From NCBI GenBank assembly GCA_022778905.1, contig JALFRV010000222.1, positions 1-44,001 of the forward strand: a stretch of 44,001 bases of DNA, given 5' to 3'. Of the stretch, positions 24,927 through 32,931 are shown in pieces (position 1 is the stretch's first letter; the number at the start of each line of letters is the position of its first letter). Source of the stretch: Prevotella sp. (GTDB taxonomy: Bacteria > Bacteroidota > Bacteroidia > Bacteroidales > Bacteroidaceae). Under the pieces are notes generated by a model, which worked only from the letters and a program-made list of their open reading frames with translations, searched no databases and was not told where the DNA came from. The position numbers were made by a program, and so were the translations under genes.

Positions 24927-25931
24927 ATGAACAAGTCAAATATGAAAAAGTTCCTGTCCGTCTGTCTGATGTTGCTCCTGCAGTTGGCTGCTCCGGCCCA
25001 GACCGACGGCCCCCAGATCACCAACCGCTACGGCATGAAGATGACCCGGAATGCGGACGGGAGCTACGCGCTGGTCTCCCAAAAGAAGCTCGAGCGGATC
25101 ATCGACATCAGTCGCATCCCTGATCTCTACGTGCCCTATACCTACGTCAGCGACAGGTTGAAGAGCAAGGACTACAAGGGCGTGGAGACACAGGATATCG
25201 TATTCAAGAAACATGACGGCTACGAACTCGTGCTGTCGGTCGACAAGGCCGTCAGTGCAAGTCCGACGCCCTTCATGATTTATCTCCACGGAGGCGGCTG
25301 GTCTCGCGGCGACAACGGATCTTCGCGGTCGCTTTCACAGTATCTCGCCAGGCAGAAAGGCATCACCGGCATCCGCGTCTCTTATACGCTCGCTCCGCAG
25401 AAAGGCGCCAGCGTGGCCGTTTCCGTGCAGGATGTGCTCGACGCCGTGACCTATGTGCAGCAGCATGCCCGTGCGTTGAACGTTGACCCTAACGTGTTCG
25501 GGTTTCTCGGTACGTCTGCCGGCGCCCATTTGGCAGCCGTGGCCGCGATGACCGTTCCACGTACCAAGCTCCTTGTCTGCTACTCCGGCATCTTTGATCT
25601 TGAGACCGCTTCGCTTGTCGCAAAGACCAAGGACCGGCAGCGCATCACCTACTTCGACCAGCTGTCGGCCAAAACCCTGCAAAAGTATTCGCCCGTCAAT
25701 CTGGTCCCCAAGCAGAATGTGCCGGCGGCGATGCTCGTCTGCGGTACCTGCGACGTGACCGTGGAGCACGCGCAGAGCCAGCTGTTTGCCACGGCGCTGA
25801 AGAAACGCGGCGGAAGCGTTGAGCTGTTGGAATATCCGTTCTACGACCACAACCTGAGTTCAAAGGGATCGGACAAGATGGAGGAAATATTCTTCAAGAC
25901 CGTCGATTTCGTGACGGCGCGGCTCAAATAA
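24927..25931 (+). CDS. Exported alpha/beta-hydrolase, candidate carbohydrate esterase
   Basis: A 334-aa alpha/beta-hydrolase of the BD-FAE/acetyl-esterase type. A signal peptide begins at the second ATG (24942: MKKFLSVCLMLLLQLAAPAQ), which may be the true start. The oxyanion motif HGGGWSRG is at 121-128, the nucleophile elbow GTSAGAH has Ser197, the acid is Asp276 in CGTCDVTVEH, and the histidine is His308 in FYDHNLS. The core domain is preceded by about 95 residues specific to this protein (NRYGMKMTRNADGSY, RIPDLYVPYTYVSDRLK). It sits 9 nt after the PL38-like gene, so the two are co-transcribed. Removal of O-acetyl groups from bacterial alginate is a reasonable hypothesis, as acetylation blocks many lyases, but the substrate has not been shown. 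Confidence 0.82.
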   Translation: MNKSNMKKFLSVCLMLLLQLAAPAQTDGPQITNRYGMKMTRNADGSYALVSQKKLERIIDISRIPDLYVPYTYVSDRLKSKDYKGVETQDIVFKKHDGYELVLSVDKAVSASPTPFMIYLHGGGWSRGDNGSSRSLSQYLARQKGITGIRVSYTLAPQKGASVAVSVQDVLDAVTYVQQHARALNVDPNVFGFLGTSAGAHLAAVAAMTVPRTKLLVCYSGIFDLETASLVAKTKDRQRITYFDQLSAKTLQKYSPVNLVPKQNVPAAMLVCGTCDVTVEHAQSQLFATALKKRGGSVELLEYPFYDHNLSSKGSDKMEEIFFKTVDFVTARLK

Positions 25932-26054
25932 GCCTTCTTCTTGCTTGCGGAAATACAGGTTATTGATCTGTCAGCCAGATTGTTATGCCGTACGCGGGCA
26001 CCCCTCGTGAAAAAGGTCCTGCAGACCTCGGTTCGAAGGATGATTCGTCCGCCT

Positions 26055-26146
26055 TCTGCAGAGCTATCATCCGGGCCGCCCGGATGATAGCTCTTCGCCG
26101 TCGAAAGGATAGCTCTTGGCGGCCCGGATGATAGCTCTGCGGAGAC
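26055..26146. repeat. Array III: one inverted and three direct 22-bp units
   Basis: GATAGCTCT occurs at 26086, 26108 and 26130, exactly 22 bp apart, and inverted as AGAGCTATC at 26060. The first inverted/direct pair makes a perfect 16-bp hairpin with a 3-nt spacer (26060-26075 with 26079-26094). The inverted copy also pairs over 23 bp with the third unit (26058-26080 with 26118-26140), so two alternative folds exclude each other. Confidence 0.88.
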
Positions 26147-26216
26147 CGCTGATTGAGGGCGGAAAATAAGGAAATACACAATTTTGGGGCGAAGGCAATA
26201 AAATACGGCTAAAAAG

Positions 26217-26247
26217 TTGGCTGATTGAGAAATTTGCAGTAATTTTG
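26217..26247 (+). promoter_or_regulatory. rpsU promoter
   Basis: TAATTTTG at 26240-26247 fits TAnnTTTG, with TTG at 26217-26219 about 20 nt upstream. The ATG of rpsU follows at 26313. Confidence 0.6.
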
Positions 26248-26312
26248 CACCCGCAATTGTGGTGATGAGTCCCAATGCGAATGTTAAACAATTAAATAAT
26301 TAGATCAATAGC

Positions 26313-26504
26313 ATGATTATTGTACCAGTTAAGGACGGTGAGAACATCGAAAGAGCTTTGAAGAAGTTCAAGAGAAAGTTTGAAAAGACAGGCGTTGTGA
26401 AAGAACTCCGCGCTCGTCAGCAATACGATAAGCCTTCTGTACTCAAGAGACTCAAGATGGAGCATGCCGTATACGTACAGCAGCTGCGTCAGAACGAGGA
26501 ATAA
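26313..26504 (+). CDS. rpsU: 30S ribosomal protein S21
   Basis: A 63-aa basic protein, MIIVPVKDGENIERALKKFKRKFEKTGVVKELRARQQYDKPS, a typical bacterial S21 of the 30S platform near the anti-Shine-Dalgarno end of 16S rRNA. Length and composition match the family. In Bacteroidota S21 is involved in hiding the anti-SD sequence, which fits the poor Shine-Dalgarno motifs in this window. It has its own promoter and lies 85 nt before the xerC/D gene; the gap holds a TTTCCCGGGAAA palindrome and no obvious terminator. Confidence 0.96.
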   Translation: MIIVPVKDGENIERALKKFKRKFEKTGVVKELRARQQYDKPSVLKRLKMEHAVYVQQLRQNEE

Positions 26505-26589
26505 TATTTTTCCCGGGAAATCCTTGGTGGTTTGAATATTTTTCTATATATTCGTTGCCGATAAGCATTCGTGATGTTAACGGCGCTCT

Positions 26590-27471
26590 ATGGTTATAGA
26601 AGAATTTTTGAACTACTTGCAGTACGAGAAGAATCGTTCCCGGCTGACAGTCGGAAGCTATGGCGATGATCTTCGGGCCTTTGAGGCGTACTTCAAAAAA
26701 ATGGATAATCAGCTCTCGTGGGAGTCGGTAGACTCGGACGTCATCCGTGATTGGATGGGGAGTATGATGGATAGAGGAAACAATGCAACTTCAGTCAACC
26801 GGCGACTGAGTGCATTGCGTTCTTTCTATCGTTATTGTCTTTCGCGCAAGTTGATCGCGAAAGATCCCTCGCGCGGCATTGAGGGGCCGAAAAAGAGCAG
26901 GCCTCTGCCGCAGTTCCTGAAGGAAAGTGAAATGGACGCGCTGTTTGACGGCTTGGCATGGAAGGATGATTATAAAGATGTTCGCGCGAAGACCATCCTG
27001 CTGACATTCTATGCCACGGGCATGCGTTTGGCGGAACTTGTTGGCCTGAATGATGAGGCTGTGGATTTTTCCATGCGCCAGATCAAGGTCGACGGCAAGC
27101 GTAACAAACAGCGGCTGATCCCGTTTGGTGATGAATTGGAGCAGGCTCTCCGGCACTTCATGTCGGTCCGTGACGGTTCGGTTGGCAAGCAGTCGGGGGC
27201 GCTCTTCCTGACAGAGTCGGGCAAACGGATGAATGCCAATCAGGTGCGCTACGAGGTCAAGCGGAATCTCTCGAAAGTCTGCACGCTGAAGAAACGTACC
27301 CCTCACGTGCTCAGGCATACCTTCGCCACGTCGCTCCTCAATCACGATGCTGAGTTGGAAAGCGTGAAGGATCTGTTGGGACACGACAGTCTGTCGACCA
27401 CGGAAATCTACACGCACACTACTTTTGAACAGCTCAAGCGAGTATATACGAATGCCCATCCGCGGGCTTAA
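26590..27471 (+). CDS. xerC: Tyrosine recombinase XerC/XerD
   Basis: A 293-aa site-specific recombinase that resolves chromosome dimers at dif. The N-terminal SAM-like core-binding domain is at 1-85 (EEFLNYLQYEKNRSRLTVGSYGDDLRAFEAYF, VNRRLSALRSFYRYCL). The catalytic domain has Arg146 (ATGMRLAELVGL), a beta-hairpin lysine in VDGKRNKQR, His239-x2-Arg242 (HVLRHTFATSLL), His265 (LLGHDSLSTTEIYTH) and the nucleophile Tyr274. All active-site residues are present. It lies between rpsU and hpf, a housekeeping position, so an integrase of a mobile element is unlikely. XerC and XerD cannot be told apart by eye; the symbol xerC is a convention. Confidence 0.93.
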   Translation: MVIEEFLNYLQYEKNRSRLTVGSYGDDLRAFEAYFKKMDNQLSWESVDSDVIRDWMGSMMDRGNNATSVNRRLSALRSFYRYCLSRKLIAKDPSRGIEGPKKSRPLPQFLKESEMDALFDGLAWKDDYKDVRAKTILLTFYATGMRLAELVGLNDEAVDFSMRQIKVDGKRNKQRLIPFGDELEQALRHFMSVRDGSVGKQSGALFLTESGKRMNANQVRYEVKRNLSKVCTLKKRTPHVLRHTFATSLLNHDAELESVKDLLGHDSLSTTEIYTHTTFEQLKRVYTNAHPRA

Positions 27472-27495
27472 TCTAATTTAAAACAGGAGGTAACT

Positions 27496-27795
27496 ATGGA
27501 AATTAAAATTCAATCGATTCATTTCGATGCTACCGAGAAGTTGCAGGCGTTTGTCGAAAAGAAAGTCGCCAAGTTGGAAAAGACTTATGAAGACATCAGG
27601 AACGTAGAGATACAAATGAAAGTGGTCAAGCCGGCAACGGCATTGAATAAAGAAACAAGCCTGACAGTGCTGGTTCCCGGCGGTACGCTGCATGTGGAAA
27701 AAACGTGTGATACGTTTGAAGAAGGGGTGGATCAATGCGTGGATGCTATGAAGGTTCAATTGACCAAATTCAAGGAAAAACTTCGTGATCGCTAA
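27496..27795 (+). CDS. hpf: Ribosome hibernation promoting factor, short form
   Basis: A 99-aa HPF/RaiA (YfiA) domain protein: MEIKIQSIHFDATEKLQAFVEKKVAKLEKTYEDIR, with the conserved beta-alpha-beta-beta-beta-alpha pattern and the C-terminal helix VDQCVDAMKVQLTKFKEK. It binds in the mRNA/tRNA channel of the 30S subunit and inactivates or dimerises ribosomes in stationary phase. It lacks the C-terminal dimerisation domain of long HPF. It is preceded by AACAGGAGGTAACT, one of the few good Shine-Dalgarno sequences in the window. It follows xerC by 24 nt and comes before the tRNA-tuf promoter; its stop codon is within a hairpin-capable sequence (27788-27821) that overlaps that promoter. Confidence 0.94.
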   Translation: MEIKIQSIHFDATEKLQAFVEKKVAKLEKTYEDIRNVEIQMKVVKPATALNKETSLTVLVPGGTLHVEKTCDTFEEGVDQCVDAMKVQLTKFKEKLRDR

Positions 27796-27812
27796 AAAAA
27801 AATAAGAAAAAT

Positions 27813-27843
27813 TTTGGCGATTAGAAAATAAGTCGTATCTTTG
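27813..27843 (+). promoter_or_regulatory. Promoter of the tRNA-tuf operon
   Basis: TTTG at 27813-27816, exactly 19 nt, then TATCTTTG at 27836-27843: a perfect TTTG-N19-TAnnTTTG promoter, about 45 nt before the first tRNA start. Confidence 0.85.
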
Positions 27844-27896
27844 CAGCCGTTTTACAACACGTTCTAACAAGAGTCGCTTGGCGGCTGCAAGGATTT

Positions 27897-27970
27897 GCCT
27901 CTTTAGCTCAGTTGGCCAGAGCACGTGATTTGTAATCTCGGGGTCGTTGGTTCGAATCCGACAAGAGGCT
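27897..27970 (+). tRNA. tRNA-Thr (anticodon TGT)
   Basis: The acceptor GCCTCTT pairs with AAGAGGC; the D arm has AGCTCAGTTGGCCAGAGC, the anticodon loop TTTGTAA reads TGT, and the T arm has GGTTCGAATCC. The CCA end is not encoded. First of four tRNAs. Confidence 0.95.
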
Positions 27971-28056
27971 CAGAAAGACGTGGATGTCGGAAGTGTCCCG
28001 ATGGATCGGAAGAGGCGGAAGACTTGTCTTGGACGGGATGATGTTGTAGGCATAAA

Positions 28057-28139
28057 GGGTGGTTACCAGAGTGGCCAAATGGGGCAGACTGTAAATCTGC
28101 TGGCTCTTGCCTTCGGTGGTTCGAATCCATCACCACCCA
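28057..28139 (+). tRNA. tRNA-Tyr (anticodon GTA)
   Basis: The acceptor GGGTGGT pairs with ACCACCC; the anticodon arm GCAGA-CTGTAAA-TCTGC reads GTA, and a long variable arm makes it a class II tRNA of 83 nt. The T loop is TTCGAAT. CCA is not encoded. Confidence 0.95.
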
Positions 28140-28225
28140 CTTCAGTTGAAGTTTTGCGGATTGTTCGTTCACACGAATGGCACAAAAACGAGGCCGTTGC
28201 CGAGTGAAGCCGAACAAGCCCATTT

Positions 28226-28298
28226 GCGGAAATAGCTCAGTTGATAGAGCACTAGCCTTCCAAGCTGGGGGTCGCGGGTTTGAGTCCCGTTTTCCGCT
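28226..28298 (+). tRNA. tRNA-Gly (anticodon TCC)
   Basis: The acceptor GCGGAAA pairs with TTTCCGC; the anticodon loop CTTCCAA reads TCC, and the T arm is GCGGG-TTTGAGT-CCCGT. CCA is not encoded. Confidence 0.95.
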
Positions 28299-28307
28299 CT
28301 AACTTAT

Positions 28308-28379
<72 letters not shown>

Positions 28380-28460
28380 CTGCTTCGGATCTATTTTGTA
28401 GACGAAGAAAAACAGAATGTAATAGTGGATTATTCATTTATTTAAATAAAAAGTAAAGCT

Positions 28461-29657
28461 ATGGCTAAGGAAGAATTCGTACGTACCAAACCCCATGTGA
28501 ACATTGGTACAATTGGTCATGTCGACCACGGTAAGACTACTTTGACAGCTGCCATTTCCAAGGTGCTCCACGATAAGTTGGGTACAGGTCAGGATGTCAA
28601 GTCTTTCGATCAGATTGATAATGCTCCCGAAGAGAAAGAGCGTGGTATTACCATTAACTCTTCTCACATTGAGTATGAAACAGCTAACCGTCACTATGCG
28701 CACGTTGACTGTCCGGGACACGCTGACTATGTAAAGAACATGGTTACCGGTGCTGCCCAGATGGACGGTGCCATCTTGGTAGTTGCTGCAACTGATGGTC
28801 CTATGCCTCAGACTCGTGAGCACGTGCTTCTGGCTCGCCAGGTAAACGTTCCCCGTCTGGTTGTCTTCCTGAACAAGTGTGACCTCGTTGATGACGAGGA
28901 AATGATGGAACTCGTTGAAATGGAACTTCATGAACTGCTCGAGCAGTATGACTACGAAGAGGATACTCCTATCGTTCGCGGTTCTGCCCTCGGTGCTCTG
29001 AATGATGTTGACAAGTGGGTTGATTCAGTTCTGAAGCTGATGGATACCGTAGACACTTGGATTCAGGAGCCTGTACGTGAGGTCGACAAGCCTTTCTTGA
29101 TGCCTGTTGAGGACGTCTTCTCCATCACTGGTCGTGGTACAGTTGCTACTGGTCGTATCGAGACTGGTCGTTGCAAGATCGGTGACGAAGTTCAGCTGCT
29201 CGGTCTTGGTGAGGATAAGAAGTCGGTTATCACCGGTGTTGAAATGTTCCGCAAGACGCTTCCTGAAGGTGAAGCTGGCGACAACGTAGGTCTGTTGCTT
29301 CGCGGTATCGACAAGGAGGAAGTGAAGCGTGGTATGGTAGTCGTACACCCGGGAGCCATCACTCCTCACGATCACTTCAAGGCTTCGATCTATGTATTGA
29401 AGAAGGAAGAGGGTGGCCGTCATACTCCATTCGGTAACAAGTATCGTCCTCAGTTCTATCTGCGTACGATGGACTGCACCGGCGAGATCAAGCTTCCTGA
29501 AGGAGTTGAGATGGTAATGCCAGGTGATAACGTTGAGATTGAGGTTGAACTGATCTACAGAGTTGCTCTGAACGAAGGTTTGCGTTTTGCTATCCGTGAA
29601 GGTGGCCGTACCGTTGGATCTGGTCAGATCACTGCAATCCTGGACGACGTTAAGTAA
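28461..29657 (+). CDS. tuf: Elongation factor Tu
   Basis: A 398-aa translational GTPase that delivers aminoacyl-tRNA to the ribosome. GTP-binding motifs are G1 GHVDHGKT, G3 [13 protein letters not shown]4 NKCD and G5 SAL (GSALGAL). Switch I has [13 protein letters not shown], and domains 2 and 3 are complete to the end ([14 protein letters not shown]). Codon choice is strongly biased to T-ending GGT, GCT and CGT codons, unlike the GC-rich third positions of the polysaccharide locus, as expected for a very highly expressed gene. It is the protein gene of the tRNA operon and ends at a strong terminator. Only one tuf copy is in the window. Confidence 0.99.
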   Translation: MAKEEFVRTKPHVNIGTIGHVDHGKTTLTAAISKVLHDKLGTGQDVKSFDQIDNAPEEKERGITINSSHIEYETANRHYAHVDCPGHADYVKNMVTGAAQMDGAILVVAATDGPMPQTREHVLLARQVNVPRLVVFLNKCDLVDDEEMMELVEMELHELLEQYDYEEDTPIVRGSALGALNDVDKWVDSVLKLMDTVDTWIQEPVREVDKPFLMPVEDVFSITGRGTVATGRIETGRCKIGDEVQLLGLGEDKKSVITGVEMFRKTLPEGEAGDNVGLLLRGIDKEEVKRGMVVVHPGAITPHDHFKASIYVLKKEEGGRHTPFGNKYRPQFYLRTMDCTGEIKLPEGVEMVMPGDNVEIEVELIYRVALNEGLRFAIREGGRTVGSGQITAILDDVK

Positions 29658-29687
29658 GTCAAACATCTTTTATAAGATACACTAAGG

Positions 29688-29719
29688 GTTCCCGCAACCG
29701 CGGTTACGGGAACTTTTTT
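29688..29719 (+). terminator. tuf terminator
   Basis: GTTCCCG-C-AACC-GC-GGTT-A-CGGGAAC followed by TTTTTT. The T run ends directly at the first base of tRNA-Trp. Confidence 0.88.
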
Positions 29720-29792
29720 ACGGGTTTAGCTCAGTTGGTAGAGCACTGGTCTCCAAAACCAGGTGTCGAGAGTTCGAGTCTTTCAACCCGTG
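29720..29792 (+). tRNA. tRNA-Trp (anticodon CCA)
   Basis: The acceptor ACGGGTT pairs with AACCCGT; the anticodon arm CTGGT-CTCCAAA-ACCAG reads CCA, and the discriminator is G. It begins on the base after the tuf terminator T run and lies 17 nt before secE. Confidence 0.95.
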
Positions 29793-29809
29793 CAAAAATA
29801 AAGCATGAT

Positions 29810-30022
29810 ATGTTTGGGAAGATCGCAGTTATTTATAAGAAGATCGTAAATTCTTTTAAAGCTTCATACGATGAGCTTCTGCACAAGACAAGCTGGCCAA
29901 CCCGCAAAGAGTTGCAGCATAGTGCAGTGGTAGTATTGTCTGCATCACTTGTCATTGCAATCGTTGTCTTCGTAATGGACAGCGTATTCAGATTTGTGAT
30001 GAGTACACTCTATTCCATTTAA
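29810..30022 (+). CDS. secE: Preprotein translocase subunit SecE
   Basis: A 70-aa single-TM SecE, the stabilising subunit of the SecYEG channel. The ORF track begins at 29735 inside tRNA-Trp; the real start is the ATG at 29810 ([16 protein letters not shown]). The amphipathic helix ends in the family motif [16 protein letters not shown], and the TM segment is [20 protein letters not shown]. It lies between tRNA-Trp and nusG, the conserved bacterial order. Confidence 0.95.
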   Translation: MFGKIAVIYKKIVNSFKASYDELLHKTSWPTRKELQHSAVVVLSASLVIAIVVFVMDSVFRFVMSTLYSI

Positions 30023-30038
30023 AGATAAGTTGGAAAGA

Positions 30039-30584
30039 ATGGCTGGGGCTAATTTGAATTGGTATGTGCTTCGTGCCGTGAGCGGCAAGGAGGCGAAGCT
30101 GAAGGAATACATCGAGGCGGAGATGAAGCACAATGAGTTGCTTTCAGCTCATGTGGCACAGGTGTTGATTCCTGTTGAACGTCATGCAGCGCTGCGTAAT
30201 GGAAAGCGGGTCGAAAAAGAAAAGATCAGCCTTCCCGGTTATATCTTTGTGCAGGCTGAGCTGATCGGTGATGTCGCACATACGTTGCGGTTTATGCCCA
30301 ATTGTCTCGGATTTCTCGGAGGTCTTGACAATCCCTCACCTGTTCCGCAGGTAGATATCAATAGAATGTTGGGTGCTGCAGAGGATACCGAACTTGACAA
30401 TACTGCCTCGATCCCTTATGCTGTTGATGAAACGGTGAAAGTTACTGACGGACCGTTCAGTGGATTCAGCGGCGTCATAGAAGAGGTGAATGCAGAGAAG
30501 CGGAAACTGAAGGTCATGGTGAAGATCTTTGGGCGCAAGACGCCTCTGGAACTCAGTTTCATGCAAGTAGAAAAAGAAGGATAA
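30039..30584 (+). CDS. nusG: Transcription termination/antitermination factor NusG
   Basis: A 181-aa NusG. The track starts at a TTG (30030); the ATG at 30039 ([28 protein letters not shown]) is preferred. The NGN domain includes [11 protein letters not shown] and [13 protein letters not shown], and the C-terminal KOW domain [25 protein letters not shown] is intact. It links RNA polymerase to Rho or to ribosomal S10. It follows secE by 16 nt. The 95-nt gap to rplK has no clear TAnnTTTG promoter, so read-through transcription is likely. Confidence 0.96.
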   Translation: MAGANLNWYVLRAVSGKEAKLKEYIEAEMKHNELLSAHVAQVLIPVERHAALRNGKRVEKEKISLPGYIFVQAELIGDVAHTLRFMPNCLGFLGGLDNPSPVPQVDINRMLGAAEDTELDNTASIPYAVDETVKVTDGPFSGFSGVIEEVNAEKRKLKVMVKIFGRKTPLELSFMQVEKEG

Positions 30585-30679
30585 GGTCATATTGTTACGG
30601 TGACTTTATCTTTATATATAGCAGAAAAGGCTTCCACTTTTCATGCTCATATCTATAACAAATAATTATTAACAAGAAA

Positions 30680-31120
30680 ATGGCTAAAGAAGTTGCTGGA
30701 TTAATCAAATTACAGATTAAAGGTGGCGCTGCAAATCCCTCTCCTCCAGTAGGACCGGCTTTGGGTTCTAAGGGTATCAACATCATGGGATTCTGTAAGG
30801 CTTTCAACGCCCGTACCCAGGATAAGGCAGGTAAGATTCTTCCTGTTGTTATCACTTACTATACAGACAAGTCATTTGATTTCATTGTAAAAACTCCTCC
30901 AGCTGCCGTGCAGCTGAAAGAGTTGACCAAAGTGAAGTCGGGTTCGGCCCAGCCAAATCGTCAGAAAGTAGCCAGCGTAACCTGGGATCAGGTACGCACT
31001 ATTGCTGAAGACAAGATGGTCGATCTCAACTGCTTCACAGTGGAAAGCGCTATGAAATTGATCGCCGGTACTGCAAGGAGCATGGGTATTACTGTAAAAG
31101 GGGACTTCCCTGGTAAATAA
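30680..31120 (+). CDS. rplK: 50S ribosomal protein L11
   Basis: A 146-aa L11 of the GTPase-associated centre: [39 protein letters not shown], with the C-terminal rRNA-binding domain ending in [20 protein letters not shown]. The proline-rich [10 protein letters not shown] linker, bound by thiopeptide antibiotics, is wild-type-like. First r-protein gene of the rplKAJL-rpoBC series. The 95-nt leader may carry the L1 autoregulatory site, but I could not identify it with confidence. Confidence 0.98.
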   Translation: MAKEVAGLIKLQIKGGAANPSPPVGPALGSKGINIMGFCKAFNARTQDKAGKILPVVITYYTDKSFDFIVKTPPAAVQLKELTKVKSGSAQPNRQKVASVTWDQVRTIAEDKMVDLNCFTVESAMKLIAGTARSMGITVKGDFPGK

Positions 31121-31147
31121 TTTGAAACTTCAATTTAAGTAAGTAAG

Positions 31148-31840
31148 ATGAGTAAACTGACAAAAAATCAGAGATCAGTAGCTGAGAAGGTTGAAGCAGG
31201 GAAGGTATACACGTTGAAAGAGGCATCGGAATTGGTGAAGGATATTACCACCACCAAGTTTGATGCGTCTATCGACATTGATGTACGCTTAGGTGTAGAT
31301 CCGCGCAAGGCTAACCAGATGGTTCGTGGTGTTGTCACACTGCCGAACGGTACTGGTAAGGTAACGCGTGTACTTGCACTCTGTACGCCCGATCAGGAAG
31401 AGGCTGCGAAGGCAGCCGGTGCTGACTATGTTGGTCTTGATGAATATATCGAAAAGATCAAAGGTGGATGGACAGATGTTGATGTCATTATCACGATGCC
31501 TTCTTGCATGGGAAAGGTAGGTCCTTTAGGTCGTGTACTCGGTCCGAGAGGTTTGATGCCTAATCCTAAGAGTGGCACTGTTACTATGGATGTTGCTAAG
31601 GCAGTAAAGGATGTAAAGTCGGGAAAGATTGACTTCAAGGTTGATAAGACCGGTATTATCCATACGTCAATCGGTAAAGTCAGCATGAGTGCTGATCAGA
31701 TCTACGGTAACGCAAAGGAGTTTATTGCTACCGTTATCCGTCTGAAGCCTGCCGCTGCTAAAGGTACCTATATCAAGAGTATCTTTATTTCGAGCACGAT
31801 GAGTAAGGGTATCAAGATTGATCCTAAATCAGCTGAATAA
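31148..31840 (+). CDS. rplA: 50S ribosomal protein L1
   Basis: A 230-aa L1 of the ribosomal stalk at the E site, usually also the autogenous repressor of the L11 operon. Signatures: [25 protein letters not shown], and the family motif [29 protein letters not shown]. The C-terminal domain includes [17 protein letters not shown]. It follows rplK by 27 nt. Confidence 0.98.
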   Translation: MSKLTKNQRSVAEKVEAGKVYTLKEASELVKDITTTKFDASIDIDVRLGVDPRKANQMVRGVVTLPNGTGKVTRVLALCTPDQEEAAKAAGADYVGLDEYIEKIKGGWTDVDVIITMPSCMGKVGPLGRVLGPRGLMPNPKSGTVTMDVAKAVKDVKSGKIDFKVDKTGIIHTSIGKVSMSADQIYGNAKEFIATVIRLKPAAAKGTYIKSIFISSTMSKGIKIDPKSAE

Positions 31841-31858
31841 CTCTAAAAGTTTTGTAAA

Positions 31859-32383
31859 ATGAAGAAAGAAGTAAAAGATACTATCATTGTCGAACTTGGA
31901 CAGAAGCTGAAGGAGTATCCGCATTTCTATCTGGTAGACGTTACCGGACTGAATGCTGAAGATACGAGCGCTTTGCGTCGCAAGTGCTTCAAGAATGAAG
32001 TGAAGATGGTCGTTGTGAAAAACAAACTCCTTCACAAGGCTTTCGAGGCTTCTGATATTGATTTCGAACCTTTATACAGCACACTGAAAGGAAACACTGC
32101 TGTCATGTTCACACAGACCGCAAACGTTCCTGCCAAGATGCTGAAGGAATATCAGACAAAGAAGGCAGAGATCCCTGCTCTGAAAGCAGCCTATGCAGAG
32201 GAATGCATCTATGTAGGTGCACAGAACCTTGATGCGTTGGTAGCAATCAAGAGCAAGAACGAACTTATTGGAGACATTGTCAGCTTGCTGCAGTCTCCTG
32301 CAAAGAACGTTGTTTCTGCTTTACAGTCAGGCGCAAACACAATCCACGGTGTGCTCAAGACTTTAGGCGAGCGTCCTGAATAA
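31859..32383 (+). CDS. rplJ: 50S ribosomal protein L10
   Basis: A 174-aa L10, base of the L7/L12 stalk. N-terminal rRNA-binding domain: FYLVDVTGLNAEDTSALRRKCFKNEVKMVVVKNKL. The C-terminal helix that binds L12 dimers ends SALQSGANTIHGVLKTLGERPE. Only 18 nt separate it from rplA, too short for a large L10 leader of the type known elsewhere. Confidence 0.97.
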   Translation: MKKEVKDTIIVELGQKLKEYPHFYLVDVTGLNAEDTSALRRKCFKNEVKMVVVKNKLLHKAFEASDIDFEPLYSTLKGNTAVMFTQTANVPAKMLKEYQTKKAEIPALKAAYAEECIYVGAQNLDALVAIKSKNELIGDIVSLLQSPAKNVVSALQSGANTIHGVLKTLGERPE

Positions 32384-32390
32384 TCATAAG

Positions 32391-32420
32391 GGAGCTGAGG
32401 AGTTGTCCTATGGGCGCTCC
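32391..32420 (+). promoter_or_regulatory. Stem-loop between rplJ and rplL
   Basis: GGAGC-TG-AGGA-GTTG-TCCT-ATGGGC-GCTCC forms a two-part stem without a T tract. It may set the L10:L12 ratio by mRNA processing or stability; function is inferred. Confidence 0.4.
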
Positions 32421-32484
32421 ATCCGATACCTTTATAAAGTCAAAAGGATATATTTATAAACGATCAATTAAATTTTAGAATAAA

Positions 32485-32865
32485 ATGGCAGACGTAAAAG
32501 CTATTGCTGAAGAATTAGTAAATTTGACAGTTAAAGAAGTAAATGAGTTGGCAACAGTCCTGAAGGACGAGTATGGAATTGAACCCGCTGCTGCAGCTGT
32601 CGCTGTTGCTGCCGGTGCTGCTGCAGGAGGTGCTGCTCCTGAGGTTGAAGAGAAGACTTCTTTCGATGTAGTATTGGCAGAAGTTGGAGCTACGAAGCTT
32701 CAGGTCGTAAAGGCTGTTAAGGAAGCTTGTGGCCTCGGTCTGAAGGAAGCAAAGGATCTCGTTGACGGTGCACCTGCTACTATCAAGGAAGGCTTGACCA
32801 AGGAAGAAGCTGAGAATCTGAAGAAGGCTATCGAGGAAGCTGGAGCCAAGGTAGAGCTCAAGTAA
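32485..32865 (+). CDS. rplL: 50S ribosomal protein L7/L12
   Basis: A 126-aa acidic stalk protein. The N-terminal dimerisation helices ([29 protein letters not shown]) are followed by the Ala/Gly-rich hinge [19 protein letters not shown]. The C-terminal factor-binding domain ([38 protein letters not shown]) is complete. It recruits translational GTPases. A 101-nt gap separates it from rplJ, and an attenuator-like hairpin follows before rpoB. Confidence 0.98.
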   Translation: MADVKAIAEELVNLTVKEVNELATVLKDEYGIEPAAAAVAVAAGAAAGGAAPEVEEKTSFDVVLAEVGATKLQVVKAVKEACGLGLKEAKDLVDGAPATIKEGLTKEEAENLKKAIEEAGAKVELK

Positions 32866-32893
32866 TCGGTACTTGATATTCTTTTAATCATAC

Positions 32894-32931
32894 GGTTAGG
32901 ATTTGCCCAGTCGGTGGATCCTAACCTTTTT
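32894..32931 (+). terminator. Attenuator-like hairpin between rplL and rpoB
   Basis: GGTTAGGAT pairs perfectly with ATCCTAACC around a 15-nt loop and is followed by TTTTTGTG. No promoter is visible before rpoB, so partial termination with read-through is the likely role, as at the E. coli rplL-rpoB junction. Confidence 0.75.

Larger units (their letters stand above)
25932..26312. other. 381-bp gene-free region with repeat array and rpsU promoter
   Basis: Contains array III (26055-26146), an A+T-rich stretch and the rpsU promoter (26217-26247). The minus-strand ORFs called here (25841..26275, 25960..26181 and 26067..26291) run through the repeats and are rejected as coding. No clear terminator is seen after the esterase gene; the array hairpins may serve that role. 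Confidence 0.65.

Noticed and set aside
25841-26291. Minus-strand ORFs 25841..26275, 25960..26181 and 26067..26291
   Set aside because: They run through array III and its hairpins; the peptides only repeat the array sequence and show no protein family features.
26590-27471. Integrase of a mobile element
   Set aside because: Although it is a tyrosine recombinase, its length, intact XerC/D motifs and position between rpsU and hpf without attachment-site repeats point to the housekeeping recombinase.
27788-27821. Terminator after hpf
   Set aside because: ATCGCTAAAA and TTTTGGCGAT can pair, but the stem is A+T-rich, has no T tract and overlaps the tRNA-operon -33 box.
27903-28223. ORFs 27903..28223 (-) and 27947..28207 (+)
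   Set aside because: They cover two well-folded tRNA genes and their spacers; translations such as SGNHPLCLQHHP are classic tRNA artefacts.
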